Assembly (NCBI RefSeq): GCF_011059105.1
Contig: NZ_JAALLS010000004.1
Location: forward strand, 1 to 64,000
Reading direction: 5' to 3'
DNA from: Fodinibius halophilus
GTDB taxonomy: Bacteria; Bacteroidota; Rhodothermia; Balneolales; Balneolaceae
Length of the DNA stretch: 64,000 bases
Positions within the stretch are counted from its first letter, which is position 1. Each line of letters starts with the position of its first letter. Below, one piece after another: positions 6,427 through 14,311 of the stretch. The notes under the pieces were generated by a model. The model had not been told where the DNA came from. It did not search any database and saw only the letters and a program-made list of their open reading frames with translations. A program made the position numbers and the translations under genes.

Positions 6427-6888
6427 TTATTTAAAATCATAGTCTAAGGTTGGATATTTTTCTCCCACCTCTCCGAGGTGCTGGATTGCTTTATTCCAAC
6501 ACCCTCTAACATATTTTTCTTCAAGTTTCTGATAAATTCGTCTCATAACTCTTGTACCCTCAACGTCATTCCCCAAAGGAACATAAGCTTTCTTCTTCTC
6601 ATTATAAGTGAATGTACCGTTAAACTTCCAAAAAGTAACTGTTTCATACGGATCCTGTGGTTCCTTTAGCTGAAAGAGCGTTATCCTGCCATCCTCATTT
6701 GGAAACCGCCAATATCTCCGTATTGAGTACTTCACAAGTGCTCTTGGATCAGGTAGTTCGTTTATACAATTATCCAATTTTTTACATCGTTCAAATAACT
6801 TTGGACTATTTTCAATCACGAACATCAGCAAATGACCAAAAACTAACGGTTCAATATCTTCATAAATCCATTCTGTTGCCTTGTTCAT
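6427..6888 (-). CDS. Hypothetical protein of the partition operon
   Basis: This 153-residue soluble, mostly helical protein has no recognised motif. It contains aromatic-rich strands (Tyr-Trp-Arg-Phe-Pro, Thr-Phe-Trp-Lys-Phe-Asn-Gly-Thr-Phe-Thr-Tyr) in the middle and a C-terminal helix. The start ATG at 6888 lies 12 bp after the stop of the ribbon-helix-helix gene. The short gap contains the palindrome ACTACGTAGT. It is probably the third gene of a parA-RHH-orf operon and so may help in plasmid maintenance, but this is inferred from position only. Confidence 0.55.
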   Translation of the reverse strand: MNKATEWIYEDIEPLVFGHLLMFVIENSPKLFERCKKLDNCINELPDPRALVKYSIRRYWRFPNEDGRITLFQLKEPQDPYETVTFWKFNGTFTYNEKKKAYVPLGNDVEGTRVMRRIYQKLEEKYVRGCWNKAIQHLGEVGEKYPTLDYDFK

Positions 6889-6900
6889 AATACTACGTAG

Positions 6901-7203
6901 TCAACTTTTTTGTTGTTTATATTTATTTAGTATATCAGTAAGCTTCTCTGACTCCATCCTCTTTAGATGTTCATTTATAGTGATTTCAATAAACTCGCGC
7001 TGGCTGATACGTTTCCACCAGGCAAGTGCTTTAATAAGCTCTACATATTCTTCATCTAACCTGACTGAAAATGGATACTGTGTCCCACCTGTAGTGTCTT
7101 TATTTCCAGTACTTTCTGTCGTGTCTGTACTTCCTTTGGAATTGTTGAAGTTATCCTTCGCTTCTTTTAAGTGATGTTCAAAATCGTAGTCTGCATCAGC
7201 CAT
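6901..7203 (-). CDS. Ribbon-helix-helix protein, ParB-like partner of ParA
   Basis: I place the start at ATG 7203, giving 100 residues; the longer frame to 7413 only shadows parA. The N-terminal half is polar and low in complexity (Lys, Asp, Ser, Thr, Gly), probably a flexible ParA-stimulating tail. The C-terminal half has a strand Pro-Phe-Ser-Val-Arg-Leu, then two helices with Ile-Ser-Gln-Arg-Glu-Phe-Ile-Glu-Ile-Thr-Ile-Asn-Glu-His-Leu. That is the ribbon-helix-helix pattern of small centromere-binding proteins paired with type Ib ParA. The start codon lies inside the last codons of parA (8-bp overlap), so translation is coupled. It likely binds nearby palindromes. Confidence 0.6.
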   Translation of the reverse strand: MADADYDFEHHLKEAKDNFNNSKGSTDTTESTGNKDTTGGTQYPFSVRLDEEYVELIKALAWWKRISQREFIEITINEHLKRMESEKLTDILNKYKQQKS

Positions 7204-7964
7204 AGTAATCAGCCACCTCCGTAGCCAGGTTTTGATAATCAATCGCCCCATAACATTTTGGGTCGTACTCAAAGATCGTCTGTCCTTTTGAGGTGCAATT
7301 GCTAAGATTGGCGTTTGTTCGAATAACGGTTTTATAGACTTTATCTGGAAACGCTTTGTTAATTGACCGTCGGATTTCCTTATGCTGCTTTTTTCGTGCA
7401 TCAAAATTTGCAAGAAGATATCCCGAAAGGCTCAAGTCAGGGTTAAGGCGCTTTTGCACTAATCCTGCTATTTTGGAAATTCGCTTTAAGCCCTCTAGGG
7501 CGAAGTATTCCGGTTTAATCACAACGAGCATATCCGTAAGCTACCGCAAACGCATTCAACGTCAGAAAACCCAGATTTGGCGGACAATCAATAATGATAA
7601 AATCATACTGCCCCCTAATCTGGCTGACTTTCTCATTGAGAATGTTTTCTTTAGCCGGAATGCCCGATAATTTTTGCTCAGCATATGACAGCGGTTCACC
7701 GGCGGGAAGAACGTCCAGCCCCCCGAATCCATTGCGAGATATAAGCACTTCAGAAATTTCCAGATCTGACTCATAGTAAAGATTATCTAACGTCTTGCTC
7801 AAGCGTTTGCGATCAATCCCCAAGTGAGAGGTCGCGTTGGCTTGAGGATCTGAGTCGATCAGCAGCACTGATTTTCCCAGCCGTTGCAATCCAGCAGCAA
7901 GGTTTACGGCGGTGGTGGTTTTGGCTACCCCACCTTTTTGGTTCGTTATTGCTATACAGTTCAT
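7196..7964 (-). pseudogene. parA: ParA-type partition ATPase, frameshifted
   Basis: The N-terminal half (from ATG 7964) holds the deviant Walker A motif Lys-Gly-Gly-Val-Ala-Lys-Thr-Thr, Leu-Ile-Asp-Ser-Asp-Pro-Gln-Ala-Asn and Ile-Ile-Asp-Cys-Pro-Pro (Walker B region), all normal for ParA/MinD-type ATPases without an N-terminal HTH (type Ib). That frame runs off at 7515 after Asn-Ala-Phe-Ala-Val-Ala. The other half (Met-Leu-Val-Val-Ile-Lys-Pro-Glu-Tyr-Phe-Ala-Leu-Glu-Gly-Leu...) continues in the next frame from about 7531 to a stop at 7196. One extra base near 7535-7542 explains the break. Rejoined, the protein is about 256 residues, a normal length. Either a real lesion, a programmed shift or a base-call error. 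Confidence 0.75.
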
Positions 7965-7995
7965 AAAACACAATTTATATTGAAAGTATTATTAT

Positions 7996-8019
7996 GCACT
8001 ACAGTTTTACTTGTAGTGC
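7996..8019. promoter_or_regulatory. Inverted repeat in parA leader
   Basis: GCACTACA (7996-8003) and TGTAGTGC (8012-8019) are perfect 8-bp arms around an 8-nt loop, 32 bp upstream of the parA start. On the minus strand no T run follows, so an operator for ParA or RHH autoregulation is more likely than a terminator of the mob operon. Confidence 0.4.
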
Positions 8020-8030
8020 TTGAATCCGAT

Positions 8031-8405
8031 TTATCCTAAATAGTAGCGGATATAATTCCAGTAGGTAGCACAAATGAGTACGGCAGTGAATCCGCCAATT
8101 AATGAAGCTACCAAACAAGCACCGTAGAACTTCCAACTTCGACCGCGTTTGTATCGGTTAATTTCTAATAGCGTCTTACGTTTAATGCTTCTTAAGTTCT
8201 GTGCAACTTCATCTACTTCTTCATTCGATTGATGAATTTTTTTGAGGACACTAGAGAGTTCTACAGATTGCTCTTTTCTTAATGAGTTTTGTCTTTTAGC
8301 CCATTCCTGCAATAGTTTCGAAACATCTCGGACCATTTGCTGGCGGAACTCCTCATGGTTTTTCTTTTTCTGTTCACGAAGTCGCTGTTTCATATTTTTA
8401 CCCAT
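8031..8405 (-). CDS. Mobilization-associated coiled-coil membrane protein
   Basis: The first 85 residues of this 124-aa protein are highly charged and helical (Arg-Glu-Gln-Lys-Lys-Lys-Asn-His..., Leu-Lys-Lys-Ile-His-Gln-Ser-Asn-Glu-Glu-Val-Asp-Glu), a probable coiled coil. One hydrophobic segment follows at about 95-113 (Ala-Cys-Leu-Val-Ala-Ser-Leu-Ile-Gly-Gly-Phe), then a short Tyr-rich tail. It starts 1 bp from the relaxase stop, so it is co-transcribed as the last gene of mobC-mobA-orf. Small proteins of this shape (MobB-like) anchor relaxosomes to the membrane or coupling protein; that role is inferred from context. Confidence 0.6.
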   Translation of the reverse strand: MGKNMKQRLREQKKKNHEEFRQQMVRDVSKLLQEWAKRQNSLRKEQSVELSSVLKKIHQSNEEVDEVAQNLRSIKRKTLLEINRYKRGRSWKFYGACLVASLIGGFTAVLICATYWNYIRYYLG

Positions 8406-8406
8406 A

Positions 8407-9459
8407 TTATCTACCTCTTCCTCGTTCTATGGTTTGCTGTTGTTTAATTTGATTGATGATTGTTTTTCCCATCATGTTAACCGCCTTGAAGGCTGGATTG
8501 ATAGGGGTACTAACACTTAATAAGCTGTTTAGGGTGTTGTGAACTTTTTTAGCCGTACCCAATGCCTTTAAAGATTTCTGTAATCCTTTTTTAAGTATTG
8601 AGGCTTTTTTGGATTTTCCTTTCCGGAAAGCTTTCTCAAACTGGACAAAATCCTTTTGGATACTGGATAGCTGCTTTCCTCGCTGGAACTCTTCCAATGA
8701 TTTAAAAGGCCCAAGTCGCTTCTCAAGTCGACCCATACTAAAATCTCGGTGTACTTTAGATAGATTAGCATACTCATAACCGTCTGTAAGCTTCCCACCG
8801 GTTCCTCGGCTACCCCGTTCAATGGTAAGTCCTTGCTCTGCCAACCGGTGATGTAATTCTTGCCAGCTATTCGATTCTCTAAAAACTTGTTCGGCGTTTT
8901 CTCGGATAAGCATATACAGTGGCATTTCCCCTTGTTTAACTTGGGCTGCTTCCAACCTATTTAAGGATTGTCCATATTCTGGCTTTTGCTGGCCTTCCAG
9001 CTGGTGGTGATGTCCTGGTACCTCTTTCCATTCATAGGATCGTTCAAGGGAGCGTAGGCTCTTCTCCAGCTTTTTATAATCCATCCACCTGTCCCAAGCT
9101 GTTCCTTTCACGGGGTGTACGCGATTTACCATAACGTGGAGATGCTTATAGTCATGATCATTGTGAGCAACGATTAATGCTTGATGATCAGCAAGTCCCA
9201 AATCCTCAAGCGTTTTGGTGGCCGCTTCTACCATGTGCTCTCGGGTAGGATTGTCAGACTCATCCCATGAGATAGAGTAGTGGTAAATAGGTTCATCAGT
9301 TTTGCTCCGCTTAGCTACTTTACCCATCTGATCCTGAACAAACTCCGGATCATCATCAGCGAGGTTTCTCACCTCTTTCCATGCCACCCGGTCGGGATCA
9401 TTTTCGAGATACGCACTCGTCTTTTGAATACTGGTTGAGGATCCAACTTTCGCTATCAT
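8407..9459 (-). CDS. mobA: Relaxase/mobilization nuclease (MobA-type)
   Basis: The N-terminal about 150 residues form a relaxase domain (PF03432). The three-histidine metal motif reads His-Asn-Asp-His-Asp-Tyr-Lys-His-Leu-His-Val-Met-Val-Asn-Arg-Val at about 108-123. Tyr17 in Ser-Ala-Tyr-Leu is a candidate nicking tyrosine. The rest is Lys/Arg-rich and helical with a hydrophobic patch near the C-terminus (about 305-335). The enzyme nicks oriT and leads the transferred strand during conjugative mobilization. Its start overlaps the mobC stop by 4 bp (ATGA). No type IV secretion genes are present, so the element is mobilizable, not self-transmissible. Confidence 0.85.
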   Translation of the reverse strand: MIAKVGSSTSIQKTSAYLENDPDRVAWKEVRNLADDDPEFVQDQMGKVAKRSKTDEPIYHYSISWDESDNPTREHMVEAATKTLEDLGLADHQALIVAHNDHDYKHLHVMVNRVHPVKGTAWDRWMDYKKLEKSLRSLERSYEWKEVPGHHHQLEGQQKPEYGQSLNRLEAAQVKQGEMPLYMLIRENAEQVFRESNSWQELHHRLAEQGLTIERGSRGTGGKLTDGYEYANLSKVHRDFSMGRLEKRLGPFKSLEEFQRGKQLSSIQKDFVQFEKAFRKGKSKKASILKKGLQKSLKALGTAKKVHNTLNSLLSVSTPINPAFKAVNMMGKTIINQIKQQQTIERGRGR

Positions 9460-9770
9460 ATTTCTTGGGCTTTTTCTTTCAGAAAATCACTTATTTCTAT
9501 GAGTTCTGCCATTGATGGTAGCTTTCCTTCCTGGTTGGCCACTTTGGCTAGTTGATTAATATTGACTCCGATCTTATTTATTTCGTGGCGAATCCTATGA
9601 AGTTCAACCGGCTGTTCTTCTATCTCATAATCAAGAAGAACAGCACGAGCAAAAGAGGAAAAGCTCATGCCGATGGTGTCAGCCATATCAACAAGCTCTA
9701 GCTTTTCGTCTTTAGTCACATAAATCTTCATCTGCTGATCAACTTTATCGTCATCTCCGTTATCTTGCAT
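9456..9770 (-). CDS. mobC: MobC-like relaxosome accessory protein
   Basis: This 104-residue protein has an N-terminal ribbon-helix-helix (Met-Lys-Ile-Tyr-Val-Thr-Lys-Asp-Glu-Lys, then Ile-Gly-Met-Ser-Phe-Ser-Ser-Phe-Ala-Arg). The MobC family signature follows: Ile-Asn-Lys-Ile-Gly-Val-Asn-Ile-Asn-Gln-Leu-Ala-Lys-Val-Ala-Asn. MobC proteins bind oriT and help the relaxase melt and nick DNA. It is the first gene of the mob operon, overlaps mobA by 4 bp, and the oriT-like hairpin lies about 60 bp upstream. Length is normal. Confidence 0.8.
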   Translation of the reverse strand: MQDNGDDDKVDQQMKIYVTKDEKLELVDMADTIGMSFSSFARAVLLDYEIEEQPVELHRIRHEINKIGVNINQLAKVANQEGKLPSMAELIEISDFLKEKAQEI

Positions 9771-9831
9771 GATGATTATGGTTGTTGGTTAAGGTTTTCA
9801 TTTAGAGCATCTTTGATGCGAAAAATCACGC

Positions 9832-9871
9832 TGGTTTGGCCGAATCCACTTAGGATTTAGGCCCAAAACCA
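9832..9871. other. Candidate oriT hairpin
   Basis: TGGTTTGGCCGAATCC at 9832-9847 pairs imperfectly with GGATTTAGGCCCAAAACCA at 9853-9871, leaving a 5-nt loop. It lies just upstream of mobC, the usual oriT position for Mob operons, and a smaller hairpin (GCATC-TTT-GATGC, 9807-9819) lies between. The nick site cannot be named from sequence alone. Confidence 0.4.
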
Positions 9872-9959
9872 ATTGCTTGCCCCGCTCTTTCCGGAGCTTA
9901 TAAACCTTTATTCAATACTTTTCCTATACCTTCCCTTAATCCTTCTATTAGCAGGGTCT

Positions 9960-10052
9960 GAAAACGAGCTAGCAAGCAGTCAAGAATTTTTTCTGTCATT
10001 ATATCCAGTACATAATAGGTTGAAATAATTCTTGACTACTTGCGCTGTTTTC
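9960..10052. repeat. 30-bp imperfect inverted repeat in origin region
   Basis: The left arm 9960-9993 begins GAAAACGAGCTAGCAAGCAG and continues TCAAGAATTTTTTC. The right arm 10022-10052 is its near reverse complement, with a few mismatches and a 28-bp loop. It sits between oriT and the iterons and may be a secondary structure for replication or transfer. Confidence 0.5.
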
Positions 10053-10087
10053 ATTGTTTCCCATAGAAGGTTAAGGGGAAATATGAG

Positions 10088-10096
10088 TTATCCACA
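10088..10096. promoter_or_regulatory. DnaA box
   Basis: TTATCCACA matches the consensus DnaA box exactly. It lies 58 bp from the iteron array, as in many iteron plasmid origins. Confidence 0.6.
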
Positions 10097-10153
10097 TTCT
10101 CCCCTGTCCCAACTAAAGGCCGAGCTTTGTGTAAAGGAAAGGGATACAGGTTG

Positions 10154-10235
10154 ATGGACAGTTAATTCGTAAAATTTCAATAAACATGGACAGCTAATTC
10201 GTACTTTTAAAAAAAACATGGACAGTTAATTCGTA
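10154..10235. repeat. Three 18-bp iterons, plasmid origin
   Basis: ATGGACAGTTAATTCGTA occurs at 10154-10171 and 10218-10235, with one C-for-T change in the middle copy (10186-10203). Start-to-start distance is exactly 32 bp both times, about three helical turns. AT-rich spacers follow each copy. They sit beside the 3' end of the rep gene with a DnaA box on the far side, so this is the likely replication origin of the integrated plasmid. Confidence 0.75.
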
Positions 10236-10248
10236 GATAATTTCTGTA

Positions 10249-11154
10249 TCAATAGTTAATTGTTGATAACTTTTTTACGGGTGTTGGAGATTTTTTAAGA
10301 ACTAATCTTCCTCGCTTAAAGACATAATTTAGCTCTGGATAAACTTCCTTTTGGATAAGTCTTATGTACTCCCTTGCTCGTTTTCCAAAGTCAACGTGAT
10401 TAGAGAAATTGGATCCAAATTGTTTATTCAAATCCTCCCAAGAAATGAGGGTGTCTTTCTTTAGATAAGACATTCGATGACTAAGGTATAAGTAGAGATC
10501 TATTGCAAATACTTTTGGTCTCAACTTTTGAATATGCAATTCCTTGACTGGGAAAGAATGGTTTTTAATCTCGTAGAAAAAGCGTTCATGAAGTCTTACT
10601 TGAACATTTTTCACCTTCTCATCCTCTTCATCATATGAAACATCCCAGAACGTTATCTCATCAATTGGCCCTACATTAACTTTCATCTTATTCGTTTCTG
10701 GCTTCTCAGTATCTTCAAAAATTAAATACGATATCCGACAATTGATTAATCTCTTAATCTGATTATTTAATTGAGTTAATGAACCACTATCTCCACCCGA
10801 AACCTCATAACCTATCTTTTTCAAAAACTTTGATATGGTTTTTGATAAATTGACCTCTCTATTTCCTGTAAGTTTAGCTTTGGTAGTAATCATTAGTATT
10901 AACCACCTAGGTAGCATACCAAATGGTAAACCCAATGATTTTATTTCATCATTGACAGGATCGAACTCATACCCAGCTTCTAAAAGAAGTACCTTATTAC
11001 CATTAAATGCTCTATAAACATTTTTCCTTTGATCTGATAAGGGAAAAGGATGCTGAGCAAACATTCTAGGCACATAAAGAGTACCATAGCCAGTAGATCT
11101 ATATTCATTGTTTAACTCTTCCTCTAAATCTTCTTCGCTTTTCTTTTCACTCAT
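10249..11154 (-). CDS. repA: RepA-type plasmid replication initiator
   Basis: I choose ATG 11154 (Met-Ser-Glu-Lys-Lys-Ser) because the longer frame overlaps the upstream HTH gene, giving 301 residues. The motif Gly-Leu-Pro-Phe-Gly-Met-Leu-Pro-Arg-Trp-Leu-Ile-Leu and the following helix-turn (Leu-Ser-Lys-Thr-Ile-Ser-Lys-Phe-Leu, Gly-Gly-Asp-Ser-Gly-Ser-Leu-Thr-Gln-Leu) are typical of the 'plasmid encoded RepA' family (PF04796). A C-terminal winged-helix part (Leu-His-Ile-Gln-Lys-Leu-Arg-Pro...Ile-Asp-Leu-Tyr-Leu-Tyr-Leu) follows. It would bind the three iterons that lie only 14-95 bp past its stop codon. The HTH gene 7 bp upstream is probably in the same operon. Confidence 0.75.
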   Translation of the reverse strand: MSEKKSEEDLEEELNNEYRSTGYGTLYVPRMFAQHPFPLSDQRKNVYRAFNGNKVLLLEAGYEFDPVNDEIKSLGLPFGMLPRWLILMITTKAKLTGNREVNLSKTISKFLKKIGYEVSGGDSGSLTQLNNQIKRLINCRISYLIFEDTEKPETNKMKVNVGPIDEITFWDVSYDEEDEKVKNVQVRLHERFFYEIKNHSFPVKELHIQKLRPKVFAIDLYLYLSHRMSYLKKDTLISWEDLNKQFGSNFSNHVDFGKRAREYIRLIQKEVYPELNYVFKRGRLVLKKSPTPVKKLSTINY

Positions 11155-11161
11155 ATCCAAT

Positions 11162-11455
11162 CTACTGATCTGAGGTTTTAGATTGGATTTCATTATCTCG
11201 CAAGAACTCTTCAATACCTTCTGTAGGGTATACAATCTTACGACCGTGTTGTGAGAAAGGAATAAGTCTTTTATCACGAAGTTTTTTCTGAGTCCGGTAT
11301 GACCAACCGGTAAGCTCATTGAGCTCTTTAGTAGTCAAATATTCGCTTCTCTTGGACTTTCGTATTATAGTAGGGAGTTTCTCATCTAGGATCTCAGCAA
11401 CCGCTTCTGCGACTGCTTCCTTTAATTGTTCTTCTGTTTGTATATAGGCTTGCAT
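11162..11455 (-). CDS. Excisionase-like HTH protein
   Basis: The last half of this 97-residue protein is a MerR-like/HTH_17 winged helix: Tyr-Leu-Thr-Thr-Lys-Glu-Leu-Asn-Glu-Leu-Thr-Gly-Trp-Ser-Tyr-Arg-Thr, then Lys-Arg-Leu-Ile-Pro-Phe-Ser-Gln-His-Gly-Arg-Lys-Ile-Val-Tyr. The N-terminal half is an acidic Ala/Glu helix (about residues 8-30). Such proteins act as excisionases (Xis/RDF) or as repressors of plasmid rep genes. Its position just before rep and on the same strand as the integrase fits both roles. Confidence 0.65.
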   Translation of the reverse strand: MQAYIQTEEQLKEAVAEAVAEILDEKLPTIIRKSKRSEYLTTKELNELTGWSYRTQKKLRDKRLIPFSQHGRKIVYPTEGIEEFLRDNEIQSKTSDQ

Positions 11456-11562
11456 AATTGGTTCAGAATTAGTTTCCGGTTTTGATTCCGAACCAACATC
11501 AGCTTTTAGGTAGGCATAGTCATTTCACAGATATGATAAATAAGCGAAAAATTATGAAAAAA

Positions 11563-12621
11563 TTATTTTTCACTTTCATACTTGTTATAAATGCGACTAA
11601 TTGATGACTTACTAGGTGTTTCATCATCGGTCAAAGATCCAAACTTCTTTTGAAACTCATCCAAAATATCCCGTTTTTTTTGATTGTCGCTTTTATTACT
11701 ATCGTTTTTTAGCAATACCTTCCAAGATTTATATAACCAAGCTTTTATATATTCTGACCAAATTTCTCTCTCATCTGTTCCATCTGCCTCAATTGGGTAA
11801 TATCCCTTTTTTAATCCTTCAGTTAATTCCTCTTTTGTAAGTTCAAAAGGAGTATATTTTTTTTGTTCAGTAGAACCTTTAGTCAACTCTTTTTTTTCTA
11901 AAGTATCTCCAGCACTATTAGTTTGTAAAACAAAATAGAAGACAAAGAGAGTTATTTTTTCAAATCTCTTATAAAATTCTATGTAAATACTGCCAATTAT
12001 TAGAAGAGCAAAAGAAGTGATTTTTTTTGCAATATTAACTTTTTGATTAGATAACCTAAAATTGGTGATTGGGAGAAAGAAAACTCTCTTAAGTAAGAGA
12101 AACCTATCTCTTTTGAAATAATCTTGATGGTAAAGATCTTTGCCATTAAGAAGATAAGATTCTATTCGATTATATACACCAACACTTAATTCCTTGTTGT
12201 AACTTTTAAAATATCTGTTATTAATAGTTACTGGTGTAGGTAAGTCTTTATGAAAATTATTTTTCTCAATAAATTTTTTTATCTCATCTTGTTTAAAAGA
12301 AGTTGAAAAGTGAGCTACTAATCTAACCAGAAAAATAGGTGTAAATATTAGTGTAGTAGTTAGTATAAATGTACCAATAATTATACTAGATGATTTACCA
12401 AATAAGGGGAGAAAAAATGTAGCATTTTTTACTACCCCAATTGAGGAAACAATTAATAGTAATAATAGAGCTATTGCTGTGTAAAAGGCTTGTTTCCTTG
12501 TCGGTTTAAAGTATTCCCAAGCATCGTTTCTATTTTCCAATAAATACCTTAAGTCATCTAATAATTTTTTTGTCTGATAAAAATGATTAGTTATAAATTG
12601 ATTGTTATTATTCTGACCCAT
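11563..12621 (-). CDS. Hypothetical membrane protein between rep and int
   Basis: Two strong transmembrane segments lie at about 47-67 and 80-103, with Arg/Lys between them and the next domain. Another hydrophobic region is at about 203-232. The C-terminal 110 residues are charged and soluble, with Thr-Pro-Phe-Glu-Leu-Thr-Lys-Glu-Glu-Leu and a last helix-turn-helix-like motif (Lys-Ser-Ser-Ile-Ser-Arg-Ile-Tyr-Asn-Lys-Tyr). I do not recognise the family. The ATG at 12621 lies 2 bp after the integrase stop, so the genes are co-transcribed. Codon use is AT-rich compared with the integrase. Probably accessory cargo, unrelated to recombination. Confidence 0.6.
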   Translation of the reverse strand: MGQNNNNQFITNHFYQTKKLLDDLRYLLENRNDAWEYFKPTRKQAFYTAIALLLLLIVSSIGVVKNATFFLPLFGKSSSIIIGTFILTTTLIFTPIFLVRLVAHFSTSFKQDEIKKFIEKNNFHKDLPTPVTINNRYFKSYNKELSVGVYNRIESYLLNGKDLYHQDYFKRDRFLLLKRVFFLPITNFRLSNQKVNIAKKITSFALLIIGSIYIEFYKRFEKITLFVFYFVLQTNSAGDTLEKKELTKGSTEQKKYTPFELTKEELTEGLKKGYYPIEADGTDEREIWSEYIKAWLYKSWKVLLKNDSNKSDNQKKRDILDEFQKKFGSLTDDETPSKSSISRIYNKYESEK

Positions 12622-12623
12622 GG

Positions 12624-13856
12624 CTAATTAAATAATTCTTCCATTTCAGTATCCAACATCTCTTCATCAAAAGAATTAAGATACTGCTCTGTTGTTTTAA
12701 GGTTACTGTGAGCGAGAGCTTTAGAAATGCTATATAGACTCATTCCCTTCTTCCGAGCAAAATTGGCAAAAGAGTGACGAGCAATATGTGTCGTCACGTT
12801 CTCTTCAATCTCTGCCAGTTCTGCAATCTCTTTTAAATCCCGATTTATCATAGCTGTTTTACTCTGCTTGTCCCGATCAAAAACGATGGGATCTCCTAAT
12901 CTTTTTGACGTATCTAAAATTGGAAATAAATATTCTTCTGGTTCCTTATCTCTAAAATCATAGGCTTCCAGTATTTCAATCGCCTGGGGTAATTGCTTGA
13001 TGTTCTTCCACTTCGGCGTTGAATTCGTTCTCGTCTTATTCATCAAATATTTTAATCGAATTTCTTTCTGAGAGATATAAACATCCTTTCGTTTAAGTTT
13101 CATCAGGTCCCCGATCCGAATCCCGGCATTATAGAAACTGAACAAGAAGTAGTTTCGTGAATGCCAAAGGGAAGATCTAGGTTTAAGATCTAGCTCTTCC
13201 ATGGCTTTAATTTGTTCTAACGATAGTGCTGTTTTGCTTGGCTTCTGCCGTTTCGGGAGCTCAAAATCATCGATGGGGTTACCTTTAATCAGATTATCTT
13301 TTTTCGCCTCCTCAAATAAGCGATTTAAGCGCTCTAAATCCTTACGGATTGTATTTGGAGCGTTATCACATTCCGTTTTCATATAGCTTTCAAGTCCTTT
13401 TAAAAACTTGTTGTCTATTTCATGTAGCAATAATGAATCATTACTATGGAATGCTTTTATTTTATTTACAATCACATTGGTTTGCTTGGCCAACCTAACA
13501 GAACCACTTTCTTGTAATCGCTGAATATACTCCTCCCCGTAGTTAAAGAAATCTTTAGCATCATATCCCTTGAGTACATTTATAATATACTTGGCAGTTA
13601 CATTGCCTTCCGATCGTAATTCAAGCTTCGTATTTTGGGCTTTTGTAAATACCCGTTCAATTTCATGATTCAACACTTTATGTGAATCATGGCTGCGCCT
13701 TACTCGTTGCTTCTCTTCATTCCAGTACTTTTCTTGTACAGAAATTCCCAAACTTAAATACCTGGACTTACGATTATGAGTAACACGTACATAGATAGGA
13801 GCCTCCCCTCTTGCATTTGCTCGTTCAGTCCTCAAAATGAAATTTATGGTTGCCAT
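12624..13856 (-). CDS. int: Tyrosine recombinase/integrase
   Basis: The 410-residue protein has the three-part Bacteroidota layout. An arm-binding N-terminal domain (to about 90) contains Tyr-Val-Arg-Val-Thr-His-Asn-Arg-Lys-Ser-Arg-Tyr. A SAM-like core-binding domain follows (about 110-200), then the catalytic domain. Catalytic residues are visible: Arg in Gly-Ile-Arg-Ile-Gly-Asp-Leu (about 243), His-x-x-Arg in Thr-His-Ile-Ala-Arg-His-Ser-Phe (about 360), His in Ala-His-Ser-Asn-Leu and the nucleophile Tyr in Thr-Glu-Gln-Tyr-Leu (about 393). It sits at the edge of the element beside an attachment-site-like sequence. Nested inverted repeats at 13858-13903 directly upstream may be arm or operator sites. 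Confidence 0.9.
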   Translation of the reverse strand: MATINFILRTERANARGEAPIYVRVTHNRKSRYLSLGISVQEKYWNEEKQRVRRSHDSHKVLNHEIERVFTKAQNTKLELRSEGNVTAKYIINVLKGYDAKDFFNYGEEYIQRLQESGSVRLAKQTNVIVNKIKAFHSNDSLLLHEIDNKFLKGLESYMKTECDNAPNTIRKDLERLNRLFEEAKKDNLIKGNPIDDFELPKRQKPSKTALSLEQIKAMEELDLKPRSSLWHSRNYFLFSFYNAGIRIGDLMKLKRKDVYISQKEIRLKYLMNKTRTNSTPKWKNIKQLPQAIEILEAYDFRDKEPEEYLFPILDTSKRLGDPIVFDRDKQSKTAMINRDLKEIAELAEIEENVTTHIARHSFANFARKKGMSLYSISKALAHSNLKTTEQYLNSFDEEMLDTEMEELFN

Positions 13857-14007
13857 ATTGTTTTACCTATTAGATTGCCTGGTCAATCAATGGTAAAACA
13901 AATCCTGTTATTAATCCAGTGAAACACTAGACTTAATAAAAAAATATTGACTTAAATTGTTATAAAGGCATAATAACAGATAAAAGATATACATAGCCAC
14001 ATATATT

Positions 14008-14080
14008 CGAGTCTGGCCTCGGGTACTCGTAAAGCCTTGTTGCTCAATATCTTACAGAGTGACAAGGCTTTTTTATTTTC
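14008..14080 (+). other. Candidate attachment site with terminator
   Basis: TATTCGAGTCTGGCCTCGGG at 14003-14022 reads like the T-loop and 3' acceptor strand of a tRNA lacking its 5' half, as left by tRNA-targeting integrases. It continues GGTACTCGTAAAGCC (14022-14036), a 15-mer repeated exactly at 17280-17294. The terminator hairpin AAAGCCTTGTTGCTC / GAGTGACAAGGCTTT (14031-14071) ends in a T run. The tRNA identity cannot be told from this fragment. Confidence 0.45.
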
Positions 14081-14157
14081 TTATAAATAAGAAATATTCC
14101 CCTCGCTGTTATTATTCTGGTACAAGGATGGTACAAGTAATTATCTCAGGCATGCAT

Positions 14158-14198
14158 TAAGCCCTGTAAGTTATTGACTGGCAGGGCTTTATTATTTT
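14158..14198 (+). terminator. Rho-independent terminator-like hairpin
   Basis: AAGCCCTG (14159-14166) pairs with CAGGGCTT (14182-14189), followed by TATTATTTT. It resembles the terminators at 14031 and 17289, and may be another relic of the same target locus. Confidence 0.5.
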
Positions 14199-14311
14199 AG
14201 ATATTGCAATACAACTTACTTCAAGAGATTAATGACTTACTAACTAAATCAAGTATAAAAGGAGTGTAAGCTTCCCCATTTTTCGGACCATTCTAAAGTA
14301 GAGGATTTTGG

